A stretch of DNA of 64,000 nucleotides, from assembly GCF_009362735.1 (NCBI RefSeq), contig NZ_WHNP01000038.1:1-64000 (forward strand), written 5' to 3'. The notes below the pieces were generated by a model, which was not told the DNA's origin, made no database searches, and saw nothing but the letters and a program-made list of their open reading frames with translations. The translations under genes were made by a program, and so were the position numbers. Source of the DNA: Paraburkholderia franconis (GTDB lineage: Bacteria > Pseudomonadota > Gammaproteobacteria > Burkholderiales > Burkholderiaceae). How positions within the stretch are numbered: position 1 is the stretch's first letter; each line of letters starts with the position of its first letter. Shown in pieces: positions 52,625 through 61,407 of this stretch.

Positions 52625-53081
52625 ATCGGGAGCGCCTTGCGCGTGATGCACATCGCTGCACTGCATAGCCGTTAGTGCATCTCGGTGTTCGGCTGCTGCT
52701 GTCGTGGCAACCGTGGCACGCTGCATTGCGATGCGCGTGCATCCGGCTTCATCGTGATCGCCGCCTCCGGGAGCGGCATTTCGTCCGCATACACCGGATA
52801 AAAAATTCGGCCGATCCATTCGTTCCAGTCGTAGAAGATTGCTCCGCTTGCTGGCGCACGCATTCCACGTCATGCGCTGCTTTGCCGACAGCCGGTTAGC
52901 CGGAGTGCATCGAGGCACCTAACGTCAGAATCATGCTCGTTGCAGCGCTGCTGTTGCCCGATTTCGGGCGACGGCGAGCGCGTCCGTGCGCGGACGAACA
53001 AAGGCATGTTGCGGAGCCGTAATGGGTGTAGGTGAAAACCCTGACAATGAGGTAAAATGCGGCGTCAAAGGAAGAGATGCC
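52625..53081. other. Intergenic region after the MscS gene
   Basis: 457 bases with no credible gene. A small stem (CGTCCG-tgcg-CGGACG near 52981) is present. TAAAAT at 53053-53058 is a candidate -10 box for the small gene that follows, but no clear -35 box is spaced to it. Confidence 0.45.
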
Positions 53082-53294
53082 ATGCCGCCCCGTTTTCAGG
53101 TTTTTGAAAAAGTTGCCTTCTCGCTAGTCGTGATGTCCGCCGTGCTGTGTTCCGGCTATATCGCATGGGAAACGTCGCCCGATTTCCAGGACGCCGTGCA
53201 CGCCAGTGCCACTGCCGTGCGCTGGAGCGGCGACTACTCGTTCATCTGCGCATCGACGACCACCAACGCCTGCGATCAGCTTCCCCTCGACTGA
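53082..53294 (+). CDS. Small hypothetical protein with one membrane segment
   Basis: A 70-aa protein beginning MPPRFQVFEKVAFSLVVMSA with one hydrophobic helix (residues 10-30), then a short extracytoplasmic part with two Cys (FICASTTTNACDQ). AGGAAGAG before the ATG at 53082 decides the start; the in-frame region upstream has no support. No family is recognised; it may be a small envelope protein. Confidence 0.55.
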   Translation: MPPRFQVFEKVAFSLVVMSAVLCSGYIAWETSPDFQDAVHASATAVRWSGDYSFICASTTTNACDQLPLD

Positions 53295-53597
53295 CTCCTC
53301 GATGCTGAATCCCGCGACACGCTGGCGCGTCTGTCCGCCCAGGCCAGCGAGCAGCGGCGCGTAATTTTCACTCCCTCCGTTGGCGCTTTTTTCAAAGCGC
53401 CGACCGGCCATCCCGCATCCCCCGCACGCCGTCTCGAACCTGCATTGGGAATGTCATTTGCGTACAACTAACGGCCAGGCTTCGTCCGTCGTAAGCGGCG
53501 CGAAGCCCAATTCTTCGAAAACCGTCTTCGCCAGCCCGTCGATCAGCAGGTCGGCATCCACGGTCCAGAACAATTCCGATGCACAAGGAGGCGCGCC
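53295..53597. other. Intergenic region with a minus-strand open stretch
   Basis: 303 bases between two small plus-strand genes. A minus-strand frame ending at 53454 has codon use like real genes for its last 40 codons but no convincing start; see the findings. Confidence 0.4.
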
Positions 53598-53861
53598 ATG
53601 ACACCTGCTTCCCAGTATGAAATGCAGATTCTGCAGGCGGACATACGCATGCTGCTCACGGTCGACGACCACGCCATCGAACTCTTTCCCGGCGCGACAA
53701 CAGGTGGCGGCGTGGCCGGCAAGCCCTACGCGGTGCTGCATACCGATTCGCTCGCGACGCTATGCGGCTGGCGCGAAGCGATGCAGGACGGCGGACGCCC
53801 GTATCGCCTGCTGAACAACCTCTATGGCTATCGCCAGGAAGTGAACAATCCGGACTGGTAG
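53598..53861 (+). CDS. Small hypothetical protein, 87 aa
   Basis: A soluble protein (MTPASQYEMQILQADIRMLL...) with an N-terminal helix and a beta-rich remainder. AAGGAGG is perfectly placed before the ATG. There is no signal peptide or recognisable motif. It precedes the cardiolipin synthase gene by 112 bases and could share its transcript. No function is proposed. Confidence 0.65.
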   Translation: MTPASQYEMQILQADIRMLLTVDDHAIELFPGATTGGGVAGKPYAVLHTDSLATLCGWREAMQDGGRPYRLLNNLYGYRQEVNNPDW

Positions 53862-53973
53862 TGCACTCGCAGTGCATCTCTAGCGCACTTGCAGTTCATC
53901 TTCTCGTGCGCGCCGTCGCAGTTCTGCTCTTCGGCGCGCGTCTCTCAAGCCTGAACACCGCTGAACGCGGCGC

Positions 53974-55236
53974 ATGCTGACAATACTGCTCACGGCCGTC
54001 GTCACGCTCGTGGTCGTGCTCGTGATCGCCAATCTGTCGACAGGCGAAAAGAAGATCGAACACAAGATCGAGCGTCTGTACGGTAGCCACGATCCTCAGT
54101 TCATCCGCTCGATGGGCCTGTTGCTCGGTCCGCCCGTCGTATCCGGCAACCGCTTCGATGTGCTGCTCAACGGTGACGAGATCTTTCCTTCGATGCTCGA
54201 AGGCATCGCGAGCGCGCGGAAGACCATCACGTTCGAAACCTTCATCTACTGGTCCGGCGCAATCGGCGAGCGGATCGCGGTTGCGCTTTCGGAGAAGGCG
54301 CGTGACGGCATTTCAGTGCATGTGCTGCTCGACTGGGTCGGCTCGCAGAGGATGGACAAACGCTATCTGCGCATGCTCGATGACGCAGGCGCGGAAGTGG
54401 TCCAGTTCCACAAGCCGCACTGGACCGGGCTTGGCCGCATGAACGACCGCACGCACCGCAAGCTGCTCGTCATCGACGGACGCATAGGCTTTACAGGTGG
54501 TGTCGGCATCGCGCAGGAATGGACGGGACATGCACAGGACGAGATGCACTGGCGTGACACGCACTTCCGCGTCACGGGTCCTGTTGTCGGTCATATGCAG
54601 GCTGTCTTTATGGACAACTGGATCAAGGCGACCGGCAATGTACTGCATGGACCCGACTATTTTCCTGAGTCCAACGACCAAGGCGAGGGGCTCGCGCACA
54701 TGTTCAGCAGCTCGCCGTCGGGCGGCAGCGACGACATGCAGTTGATGTACCTGATGGCCATCACGGCGGCGACACGCTCGATTCATCTTGCGAGCGCCTA
54801 TTTCGTGCCCGACAGGCTGACCGTCAACGCGATCGTCGAAGCGGCAAAGCGCGGCGTCGCCGTGCAGATCCTGACACCGGGCAAGCGCATCGACACGCAT
54901 ACCGTGCGCGAAGCCTCGCGCGCATGCTGGGGACCGTTGCTCGAAGCGGGCGTGCAGATGTTCGAGTATCAGCCGACGATGTTTCACGTCAAGCTGCTGA
55001 TCGTCGACGATTATCTGGTGTCGGTCGGCTCGACGAATTTCGATTCGCGCTCGTTCAAGCTCAATGACGAGGCGAACCTCAATCTTTACGATGAAGCGTT
55101 CGCGCGTCGTCAGACGCAGATCTTCGCCGACGATCTCGCGAAGTCGAAGCGCGTGACGTTCGAGGAATGGAAGCGGCGGCCATGGATGGAGAAAGTCGTC
55201 GATCACGTCGTGTCGTTGCTCGATCCGCAGCTTTGA
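53974..55236 (+). CDS. cls: Cardiolipin synthase (phospholipase D family)
   Basis: A 420-aa membrane-bound enzyme with one N-terminal hydrophobic helix (residues 3-20). Both HKD catalytic motifs are intact: H161-K163-D168 (THRKLLVIDG) followed by GFTGG, and H338-K340-D345 (FHVKLLIVDD) followed by VGSTNFDSRS. It would join phosphatidyl groups to form cardiolipin at the inner membrane; relatives of the same fold include ClsB/ClsC. The ATG at 53974 gives the hydrophobic start. Its 3' end overlaps by 34 bases a possible minus-strand gene. Confidence 0.93.
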   Translation: MLTILLTAVVTLVVVLVIANLSTGEKKIEHKIERLYGSHDPQFIRSMGLLLGPPVVSGNRFDVLLNGDEIFPSMLEGIASARKTITFETFIYWSGAIGERIAVALSEKARDGISVHVLLDWVGSQRMDKRYLRMLDDAGAEVVQFHKPHWTGLGRMNDRTHRKLLVIDGRIGFTGGVGIAQEWTGHAQDEMHWRDTHFRVTGPVVGHMQAVFMDNWIKATGNVLHGPDYFPESNDQGEGLAHMFSSSPSGGSDDMQLMYLMAITAATRSIHLASAYFVPDRLTVNAIVEAAKRGVAVQILTPGKRIDTHTVREASRACWGPLLEAGVQMFEYQPTMFHVKLLIVDDYLVSVGSTNFDSRSFKLNDEANLNLYDEAFARRQTQIFADDLAKSKRVTFEEWKRRPWMEKVVDHVVSLLDPQL

Positions 55237-55511
55237 CGCGCAGCGGCGCACGCCGCCCGGGTGGCTCGGAGGGGCTTTGCACGGCCGGCACGCATCGGCG
55301 GCTCGCGCCTGGGGGGATCGCCCGCGGGCGGCTCCTCGGCAGGCGGCACACGGTCAGGCTCGCGCTCGGGAATGGGTGGCGAGTCGGGGCCCGGATCGGG
55401 ATCGTCGTCCGGCGCCGGATCGGGATCGACGCCGGGTGGCGTCGGCGTATGCAGCCGCTGATTGACCGGATAAACGAAAAAAGGAAAAGCAGTCTGGTGC
55501 AGGTTCATCAT
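55203..55511 (-). CDS. Proline/aspartate-rich hypothetical protein
   Basis: A 102-aa protein beginning MMNLHQTAFPFFVYPVNQRL, then a low-complexity Pro/Asp/Glu stretch (PGVDPDPAPDDDPDPGPDSP) and a basic tail. The alternation of Pro and acidic residues is like extended linker or wall-spanning segments. GAGAAC lies before the start. It overlaps the cls 3' end tail-to-tail. The low complexity makes coding prediction uncertain; the opposite-strand Gly/Ser-rich frame is a less likely alternative. Confidence 0.45.
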   Translation of the reverse strand: MMNLHQTAFPFFVYPVNQRLHTPTPPGVDPDPAPDDDPDPGPDSPPIPEREPDRVPPAEEPPAGDPPRREPPMRAGRAKPLRATRAACAAARQSCGSSNDTT

Positions 55512-55622
55512 GCAGTTCTCGCGAGTGCAGTTCGATACACCGACGAAATCCGCAATGCATGTGCCATCTACCGCGAGTATCGGTAGAAGGCACGATAGTT
55601 CAATGCAAGATACTGCACCGCG

Positions 55623-56708
55623 CTAGAACCGCTCGATCATCCCGACTTGCACTCCGCGTACAGGCGCGCCCGGATAGGCGACGGGCAAGCCCACCACATT
55701 GACGCCGCGCAGCGTGAACGTGGCCTCGCCGCGATTCTCCAGGTCGGCGGCGCTCAGATACAGCGACAGCGCCTTCGACACCTGATAGTCGAACATGATG
55801 CTGAACTGGTCGGCATCGTTGTTGCGGCCGCTGCGATCGCGCGCATGCGCATAGCCGAGCGACGCGCTGGCTTGCGGCGTGATCTGCCACAACGCGGACA
55901 GCGACAGGCCATCGTCGTGATAGCGAGGCGTGCCGCCGTCGCCGTTGAAGTACGCGACATAGCAGGTCAACGTGCTCCACTCGTAAGAAGCGCCCGCGAA
56001 GTTCGCGCGCAGCGCGCCGCTGCCATGCGTCTGCTGATGCGCGTAAAGGAGCTTCATAGGGCCGAGCGTCCAGTCGGTCGTCACGTAATACCCGCCGATG
56101 CCATTGCCGTCGCCGGGATCGCGCAGCGCATACATGCCCGTCGCGCTGAATCCCCAAATGGTCGGCGACAGGTAGGTGAGCGCGTTGTCCGTGTACGGCG
56201 TGATCTTCGACAGGTTGTTCAGCCCCGACGCGATCGTGCCCGCGCCGAATGCATCGAGTTGCCCTTTGAACGGGATATAGATCGGCGAGTACTGGCGCCC
56301 GAGGCGCAACTCGCCCCATGCGCCGTGCGCGCCGATCCACGCCTGCCGGTTGAAGATGCTGCCCGGCACGGCGAACGCGCCGCTCGATGAATCGAAGCCG
56401 TTCTCGAGCGTGAAGATCAGGCTGTTGCCGTCGCCGAGCGGCTCGCTGCCGCGCAGCCCGACACGCGTGCCGCGATAGGCGCCGGAGTCCATGCGCGCGA
56501 CGTAGCCGCTGCCGGGGTTCGTCACTTCGATGCTGGTGTCGATGAGACCGTACAGCGTGACGGAGCCTTGCGCGCAGGCAAGTGTCGCGAGACCGGGCGC
56601 AACGAAGAGCGCGAGACTTAACGCGCTCGACCCGAACGAGAACAGCCCATGCGACAAGCGAGCCCGAAAACGGCGTAACGGACGACATGACGTGACAGGC
56701 GTAGGCAT
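55623..56708 (-). CDS. Gram-negative porin (OmpC-like trimeric type)
   Basis: A 361-aa outer-membrane porin. The signal peptide is long (about 47 residues, hydrophobic LSLALFVAPGLATLACAQ), and the mature start QGSVTLYGLIDTSIEV is the hallmark of beta-proteobacterial porins. Other blocks are RVGLRGSEPLGDGNSLIFTL and GSIFNRQAWIGAHGAWGELR (periplasmic turn), with a C-terminal Phe (QVGMIERF) for BAM assembly. It should form a trimeric diffusion channel; specificity is unknown. It is a single-gene unit on the minus strand. Confidence 0.93.
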   Translation of the reverse strand: MPTPVTSCRPLRRFRARLSHGLFSFGSSALSLALFVAPGLATLACAQGSVTLYGLIDTSIEVTNPGSGYVARMDSGAYRGTRVGLRGSEPLGDGNSLIFTLENGFDSSSGAFAVPGSIFNRQAWIGAHGAWGELRLGRQYSPIYIPFKGQLDAFGAGTIASGLNNLSKITPYTDNALTYLSPTIWGFSATGMYALRDPGDGNGIGGYYVTTDWTLGPMKLLYAHQQTHGSGALRANFAGASYEWSTLTCYVAYFNGDGGTPRYHDDGLSLSALWQITPQASASLGYAHARDRSGRNNDADQFSIMFDYQVSKALSLYLSAADLENRGEATFTLRGVNVVGLPVAYPGAPVRGVQVGMIERF

Positions 56709-56882
56709 CGGCAGGTCTTTTTATGAAGTTGCAACGCTATCGCGCCGCCGATGTCGGGCGGAACACTGTCGACGAACAGGTCGCTTATGCGTGCCACAGC
56801 GGGTACGTGCGAATGCTAACCGAACACGACGCGCGCGACACGTGCAGCCTCACTCACGCGACGAAGCGGCGCTACATGTTCG

Positions 56883-57200
56883 CTACATGTTCGTATAGGA
56901 ACTGCACCAGCCGCCGCCTGCCACCTGTTTCGTGCCGAAGAGCGTGCAGCCGCCCCATGCATCCGCCGGGTTGCCCTGAAAGAGCGAGCAGTTGCTGCAC
57001 GTCTGTCCTGCCTTGTAGTTCGGGAAGCGCGCCTTGTCGACTTTCGCTGCGGCGGTGACGTAGCCGACCGCCTTCGCAGCCGGATCGGATTCGCTCAGCT
57101 TCTCGTTCGCGCGGGCGTCGCGGCTTGCGGCGAGCGCCGCGCACAGGCTGGCCGCGAGGCCGCCGGCCGCTACGATGAACTCACGCCGGGTCGTTGTCAT
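56883..57200 (-). CDS. High-potential iron-sulfur protein (HiPIP)
   Basis: A 105-aa periplasmic electron carrier. The N-terminus has a twin-arginine signal (MTTTRREFIVAAGGLAAS), so it is exported folded by Tat. Four cysteines, C68, C71, C85 and C99 (TCSNCSLFQG; WGGCTLFGT; GGGWCSSY), are the [4Fe-4S] ligands of HiPIP, with the aromatic/Gly environment typical of the family. It would pass electrons to cytochrome c or an oxidase/reductase. The ATG at 57200 overlaps the stop of the Pr6Pr gene as ATGA, so the two are coupled. Confidence 0.93.
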   Translation of the reverse strand: MTTTRREFIVAAGGLAASLCAALAASRDARANEKLSESDPAAKAVGYVTAAAKVDKARFPNYKAGQTCSNCSLFQGNPADAWGGCTLFGTKQVAGGGWCSSYTNM

Positions 57201-57964
57201 GATGGTTCTCTGCTGGGTGAGAAACGGGTGCGGGCGATATCGACCGTGGCCCGTCGATGATTGATGGCGACGAACACGGCCATCAGCATCAGGAAAGCGA
57301 GCACGAGCAGGCTCGCGTTGATTATCGCGCGTTCGTAGCCGAGTTCGCCGACGTCGATGAACGGATACGGGTAGAAGTCGGAGAACGCGCCGCGCAGCAT
57401 CGTCAGCGCGAGATAGCCGAGCGGATAGATGAGCCACCACAGCAGATGGCGCAGCGTCAGATGAAAGCGCGGCACGAACAGCAGCCAGTACAGCGCGGCG
57501 AGCACGGGCACGATCGTATGCAGGCTTTCGTTGAGCAGCACGCGCCAGCCCGACGGCGTCCAGACATGGCGCAGCAATACGTTGTACGCGATGCCGACGA
57601 ACACGATATACACGGTCACGGCCGTCACGACAGTCGGCTTGCGGAAGAATCCCACGAAGGGGACGAAGGGCACGCGACTGCGCTGGTTGAAGAATCCGAC
57701 GCACGTGAAGCAGAGCGCGCACGCGAAGATCGTCAGATTGGTGAGATAGCTGGTGAGCCGCTCGATGCCACCGATCACGCCGAAGCCGCGCGTGAGCATG
57801 CGGTGAACGGTGATGTCGGTTTGCGCGGCGAACGCGCACCATGCGATCAGCGCGATCGACGCGGCCAGCGCAACCGAGGCGACGCTCGGCGCAGAGAGCG
57901 GCAGTTCGGGCTCGGCCGCTGCAACGACGACGGACGGCGAGCCTGGGGACGCGGGCTTCTTCAT
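57197..57964 (-). CDS. Pr6Pr-family six-helix membrane protein
   Basis: A 255-aa integral membrane protein with six predicted helices. The family blocks RLTSYLTNLTIFACALCF, TVVTAVTVYIVFVGIAYNVL and LLWWLIYPLGYLALTMLRGA identify the Pr6Pr (FAR-17a/AIG1-like) group; relatives in animals are heme/fatty-acid-ester hydrolase-like membrane proteins. Bacterial members are unstudied. It is immediately upstream of and coupled to the HiPIP gene, which suggests a membrane-linked redox or lipid role for the pair. A Ser/Pro-rich N-terminal extension of about 25 residues precedes the first helix. Confidence 0.85.
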   Translation of the reverse strand: MKKPASPGSPSVVVAAAEPELPLSAPSVASVALAASIALIAWCAFAAQTDITVHRMLTRGFGVIGGIERLTSYLTNLTIFACALCFTCVGFFNQRSRVPFVPFVGFFRKPTVVTAVTVYIVFVGIAYNVLLRHVWTPSGWRVLLNESLHTIVPVLAALYWLLFVPRFHLTLRHLLWWLIYPLGYLALTMLRGAFSDFYPYPFIDVGELGYERAIINASLLVLAFLMLMAVFVAINHRRATVDIARTRFSPSREPS

Positions 57965-58018
57965 GCGTCGATTCTATACGCGTGAAGCGGCGCGTGCAGA
58001 GGCTCGCTTTGTCGATGG

Positions 58019-58055
58019 AAAAAAGAGAGCCGGCCCGCGGATCGCCGCGGCCGGC
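58019..58055 (-). terminator. Intrinsic terminator after the phytase-like gene
   Basis: On the minus strand a GC-rich stem (GCCGGCCGCGG with CCGCGGGCCGGC, one bulge) closes a CGAT loop and runs into TCTCTTTTTT, about 70 bases beyond the stop at 58127. Confidence 0.8.
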
Positions 58056-58126
58056 CCATCTCAACGTCCGTCAGGGGACGCAGGAACCCCGATCGTGATG
58101 TCGGTGACTAGTGTTAGTGACCGTGG

Positions 58127-59635
58127 TTAGTGACCCTGGCCGTCATGGTCGTGATCGTGACCCTGGTCGTCATCGTCATCGCGGCCGCACACGTCACCGC
58201 GGCCGTGGTCGTCGTTCGATACGCCCGGCAGACGCTGCGCGACATAGTGGGGCAGATCGGCGCTATCGATGGCGAACACGAAGAACTGGTTTGGATTCGC
58301 GATGCCCGACGGGTGATTCGTATCGGTGACGGTCGCGAGGAAGTCGTTGTCGTTCGCGATGAAGAGCGTGTGCTTCTTCACGCCGCCCACCGTCACGTCC
58401 GGGCCGAACGCGAGGCCCTCGAGCTTCGCCGGAATGTCGGTCGCCTTGTAGCCATGCGAGGTCAGCGCCGCAACGACATCGAGGAACAGCGTCTTCTTCA
58501 GCGCATAGGGCGCGAGGCCGCTCTGGCTGCTCGTCTGGCTCACGTCCTGCGCGCCCGTCAGGTTGATGCGGAAAATCTGCTTGAACGCGGCCGTCGAATC
58601 GTCGCCGAGGCCCTTGCCGTCGCGCTCGTCCATCAGCAGTTCATGATCGTTGATGGCGAGCACGTCGCTGATCGTCGGGTACTTCGGCTTGGCCGTCGTG
58701 CCGATGTTCGTGAGCGGGTACGCGTACTGCGTCGTGCGGCCCGTGCGGATGTCGATCTTCACGATGCGCGTATACGCGCCGTTCGTGCCGCCGTCCTGGA
58801 TCAGCGGGCTCTGCATCGCGCCGAAGAGCGTCGTGCCGTCGGGCGAGATCGCGAGGCCTTCCATGCCCTTGTTCGCGATGCGGCCCGACGTGTTCATGCT
58901 GATCTCGTCGTCGCCGACGGGCGAGAGCGTCGATACGGCGAACGTGTCGGGTAGCTTGTACGTCGCGATACGGCGGCCGCTCTTGCGGTCGAAGCGGTAC
59001 ACGTAAGGACCGTACTCGTCGGAGATGAACACGCTGTCGCCGTCGTTCGCGACGCGGATGCTTTCGGGATCGAAGCGGGCGTCGAGCGGATACGTCGACA
59101 GGTGCGCGGGATCGAAGTTGTCCGAGCGTCCCGTGAAGTAGTTCGTATGGTTCTGGCTGTTGAGTTTCGGCGCCCCGTTCGGCACGCCGTACGCGGCGCC
59201 CATGCCGTACACGAGAGCATCGGATGTATGCAGCAGCGTCGTGTCGAGGAGCTTCGGAGTCAGAGTGAACGGCAGCAAAGAACCCTTCGGCGCTTCCTTC
59301 AGATGCAGCCGCAGCGTCTGGAAGCGATTGATGTACGACGCGGTATCGTCGATGGCCGCGTTATACGAAATCGCATTCGGCCCGCGATCCGGCACGGCGA
59401 GGAACGTGTGACAGCCTGCATAGCCGATGCCCGAGCCCATGCCGCCGAGCAGATTGCCGGGCGCGCCGTTTTCGAGCGTGCCAGCCGTGTCTTTCGACTT
59501 GTCGAGGAGATTGCCGTCCAGTTTGCCGATCGCGATTAGATCGACGGTGGCGTGAGCGGCGGGGGCAGCGGCGAGCGCCGCGAGCGATGCGATGGCACCG
59601 AGCATGGTGCGGGCGAAGAGTCGTGAGCGCAGCAC
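58127..59635 (-). CDS. Exported esterase-like/phytase-like protein with His/Asp-rich tail
   Basis: A 502-aa exported protein of the 'esterase-like activity of phytase' (phytase-like) family. A Sec signal peptide (FARTMLGAIASLAALAAAPA, cleavage near AHA) is followed by a beta-propeller-type domain with blocks DPESIRVANDGDSVFISDEY, GPYVYRFDRKSGRRIATYKL, NKGMEGLAISPDGTTLFGAM and LEGLAFGPDV. The last 28 residues are His/Asp/Gly-rich (DDDDDQGHDHDHDGQGH), a metal-binding-type tail. I choose the GTG at 59635 (AAGGAA upstream); an ATG at 59662 adds nine residues without a ribosome-binding site. It likely acts on phosphate esters in the periplasm or outside. Confidence 0.87.
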   Translation of the reverse strand: MLRSRLFARTMLGAIASLAALAAAPAAHATVDLIAIGKLDGNLLDKSKDTAGTLENGAPGNLLGGMGSGIGYAGCHTFLAVPDRGPNAISYNAAIDDTASYINRFQTLRLHLKEAPKGSLLPFTLTPKLLDTTLLHTSDALVYGMGAAYGVPNGAPKLNSQNHTNYFTGRSDNFDPAHLSTYPLDARFDPESIRVANDGDSVFISDEYGPYVYRFDRKSGRRIATYKLPDTFAVSTLSPVGDDEISMNTSGRIANKGMEGLAISPDGTTLFGAMQSPLIQDGGTNGAYTRIVKIDIRTGRTTQYAYPLTNIGTTAKPKYPTISDVLAINDHELLMDERDGKGLGDDSTAAFKQIFRINLTGAQDVSQTSSQSGLAPYALKKTLFLDVVAALTSHGYKATDIPAKLEGLAFGPDVTVGGVKKHTLFIANDNDFLATVTDTNHPSGIANPNQFFVFAIDSADLPHYVAQRLPGVSNDDHGRGDVCGRDDDDDQGHDHDHDGQGH

Positions 59636-59980
59636 GGAAATGTTCCTTGAAAGGAGCAACATGACGAGGGCAGCGCCGGGAATGCGAACGGTGAAAGCGG
59701 GGGGATGCAACCCGGACGCAAGGTTGGTTACTTGTTCATTACCGAGGGCCGATGGTGCGCGACGCGTGTGTCGAACATATGACGGAGCACACGCTCGCGA
59801 TCCGCGCGCAATGTGCGTTGGCGCACATTCGCACGAGCATCTGTCATCGATGCGCGCGCAATCAGTCTGCCGGTGCATGAAAGCGCGACGCAGCCCGATG
59901 TCGCTCGCCGATCTCGGGCCCGATCGGCGCGTGCTACGATGAACGCGACCGTCCACTGCAAACCGTGAATCCAACGCGAC
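59636..59980. other. Divergent intergenic region between the phytase-like and J-domain genes
   Basis: 345 bases with no credible gene. The two promoters must lie here, but no clear boxes or dyads stand out. Short frames on both strands are shadows. Confidence 0.45.
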
Positions 59981-60661
59981 ATGGCAACCCTTTACGCGAA
60001 GCTTGGCGTGTCTCAAGACGCCACCCTGGAAGAGATCAAACGAGCGTACCGGAAGGCCGCGATGAAGTGGCATCCCGACCGCAACGTCGGCCACGAAGAC
60101 GCCGCGCGCGCAACGTTCCAGGAGATCAAGGACGCGTACGCGCTTCTCTCCGACGAAAACCAGCGCAAGGTCTACGACTCGGTCTATGAGCAGGAAATGC
60201 GGCGCTGGGAGGCGCTTCACAAGCGTCAGCAGGAGAAGGAGGCGGAGCGCGCTCGCAAGGCGCAAGCCGCCGCGCAAGCGGAGTACGCGCAGATGGTCGG
60301 CGTCGCGATGCGCTTTGCCGACGAAGGCCATAATCGCGACGTGCTGTTCGGCGTGCTGCTTGGCCGCAATTGCAATGCCGACGTAGCGCAGCGTATCGCC
60401 GACAGCGTGTGGGCGCTGCAGAAGTCGCGGCGCGCGGAGCATGACGAGCAATCAGCGAATACGGACCAGTTCGCCGATGCGGATCAGACGTCGAACGCGG
60501 CCGACGCCACCGATATCTCGCCCGAGCTTGCCGAACAGGCGGCGCGCTCGCCATCGCAGGCACAAGCGGCTACCACGAAGCACAGCAAGCCTTCGCACGA
60601 AGCACGCGCGGGGAATCTTTTCGATTCGCTGTGGCAGGGCTTTTTCGGCGTTCGCTCATGA
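59981..60661 (+). CDS. J-domain (DnaJ-like) co-chaperone
   Basis: A 226-aa protein with an N-terminal J domain (residues 1-68): MATLYAKLGVSQDATLEEIK, AYRKAAMKWHPDRN with the HPD motif at 31-33, and QEIKDAYALLSDENQRKVYD. There is no Gly/Phe region or zinc finger; instead a charged coiled helix (ERARKAQAAAQAEYAQM) and a divergent C-terminus follow. It is thus a type III J-protein that would recruit DnaK/HscA to a special client. The gene after it, 81 bases away, may be its partner. Confidence 0.92.
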   Translation: MATLYAKLGVSQDATLEEIKRAYRKAAMKWHPDRNVGHEDAARATFQEIKDAYALLSDENQRKVYDSVYEQEMRRWEALHKRQQEKEAERARKAQAAAQAEYAQMVGVAMRFADEGHNRDVLFGVLLGRNCNADVAQRIADSVWALQKSRRAEHDEQSANTDQFADADQTSNAADATDISPELAEQAARSPSQAQAATTKHSKPSHEARAGNLFDSLWQGFFGVRS

Positions 60662-60742
60662 CGTGCTGCTTGCGCGCCATACTGGTTTCGCGTCCGGCAC
60701 CCTTTAGAATGGTGTGATGGACTTACGCACGGACATGTTTCG

Positions 60743-61276
60743 ATGAAAGACGCTTTTGAACGACGCGCGTTGCTGCTGCATCTCGGCGACGCGCTGCATG
60801 CAATCGATGTGGCGCTGGCCGCCGATGCAACGCGCCACACGGTGCGCGATCTGTTGAACGCTCATGCGGACCTTGCGGCACACGCATGGCTCGCAGCCGT
60901 ATCGCCCGCGACGACGGCAGCGGACTTCGCGAAGCAGGCGAGCGCATCGTTTGCCGCGTGGCCCGCGCAACTGCTCGAAGAGCAGGTCGACTACGCGCAG
61001 CTCGCGCTCGCCGTGCGCGACAACCTGTTTGCGGGCAATGCGGCGGGCTGGCGTGCTTACGTCGACGCGATGAAGCGCGAAGTTGAATGGTTCGGCGATG
61101 CGTTGCCTGCACATGCGGAGCCGACTGCGCAGACATTCGAGTCCGCAGACGCGGACGTGCCCTCTGCCGATGCAGCCGACGTCGAGCGCGCCGAAGAGCC
61201 GGGCGAGCCGCAGCGCGAGAGCGTCGAAAGCAACGGGCGTTTGTATCCGTCGTGGCCGTGGAAGCCTGGCGTGTGA
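60743..61276 (+). CDS. Hypothetical protein, 177 aa
   Basis: A soluble, Ala-rich, largely helical protein (MKDAFERRALLLHLGDALHA...), with an acidic low-complexity linker (TFESADADVPSADAADVERA in part) before a short conserved-looking tail (NGRLYPSWPWKPGV). It may be a helical bundle of unknown function. It is downstream of the J-domain gene on the same strand (81-base gap), so co-transcription and a client role are possible but not shown. Confidence 0.72.
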   Translation: MKDAFERRALLLHLGDALHAIDVALAADATRHTVRDLLNAHADLAAHAWLAAVSPATTAADFAKQASASFAAWPAQLLEEQVDYAQLALAVRDNLFAGNAAGWRAYVDAMKREVEWFGDALPAHAEPTAQTFESADADVPSADAADVERAEEPGEPQRESVESNGRLYPSWPWKPGV

Positions 61277-61407
61277 CGCGGGCCGTGCTCACGCTTTAGC
61301 ATCGGATAGAACACTAGACGCTTCAAAAAGACACCGCCCCGCTGCGGCCGATCGTGTGTGTCGACTGCGAGCGAGGCGGCAGCGCATTACGTGTTTAGCG
61401 TGCGCGA

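Noticed and set aside
50201..52918. 905-codon minus-strand frame
   Set aside because: Only the part from 51505 is the MFS protein; the upstream 470 codons are antisense to the MscS gene and have no ribosome-binding site.
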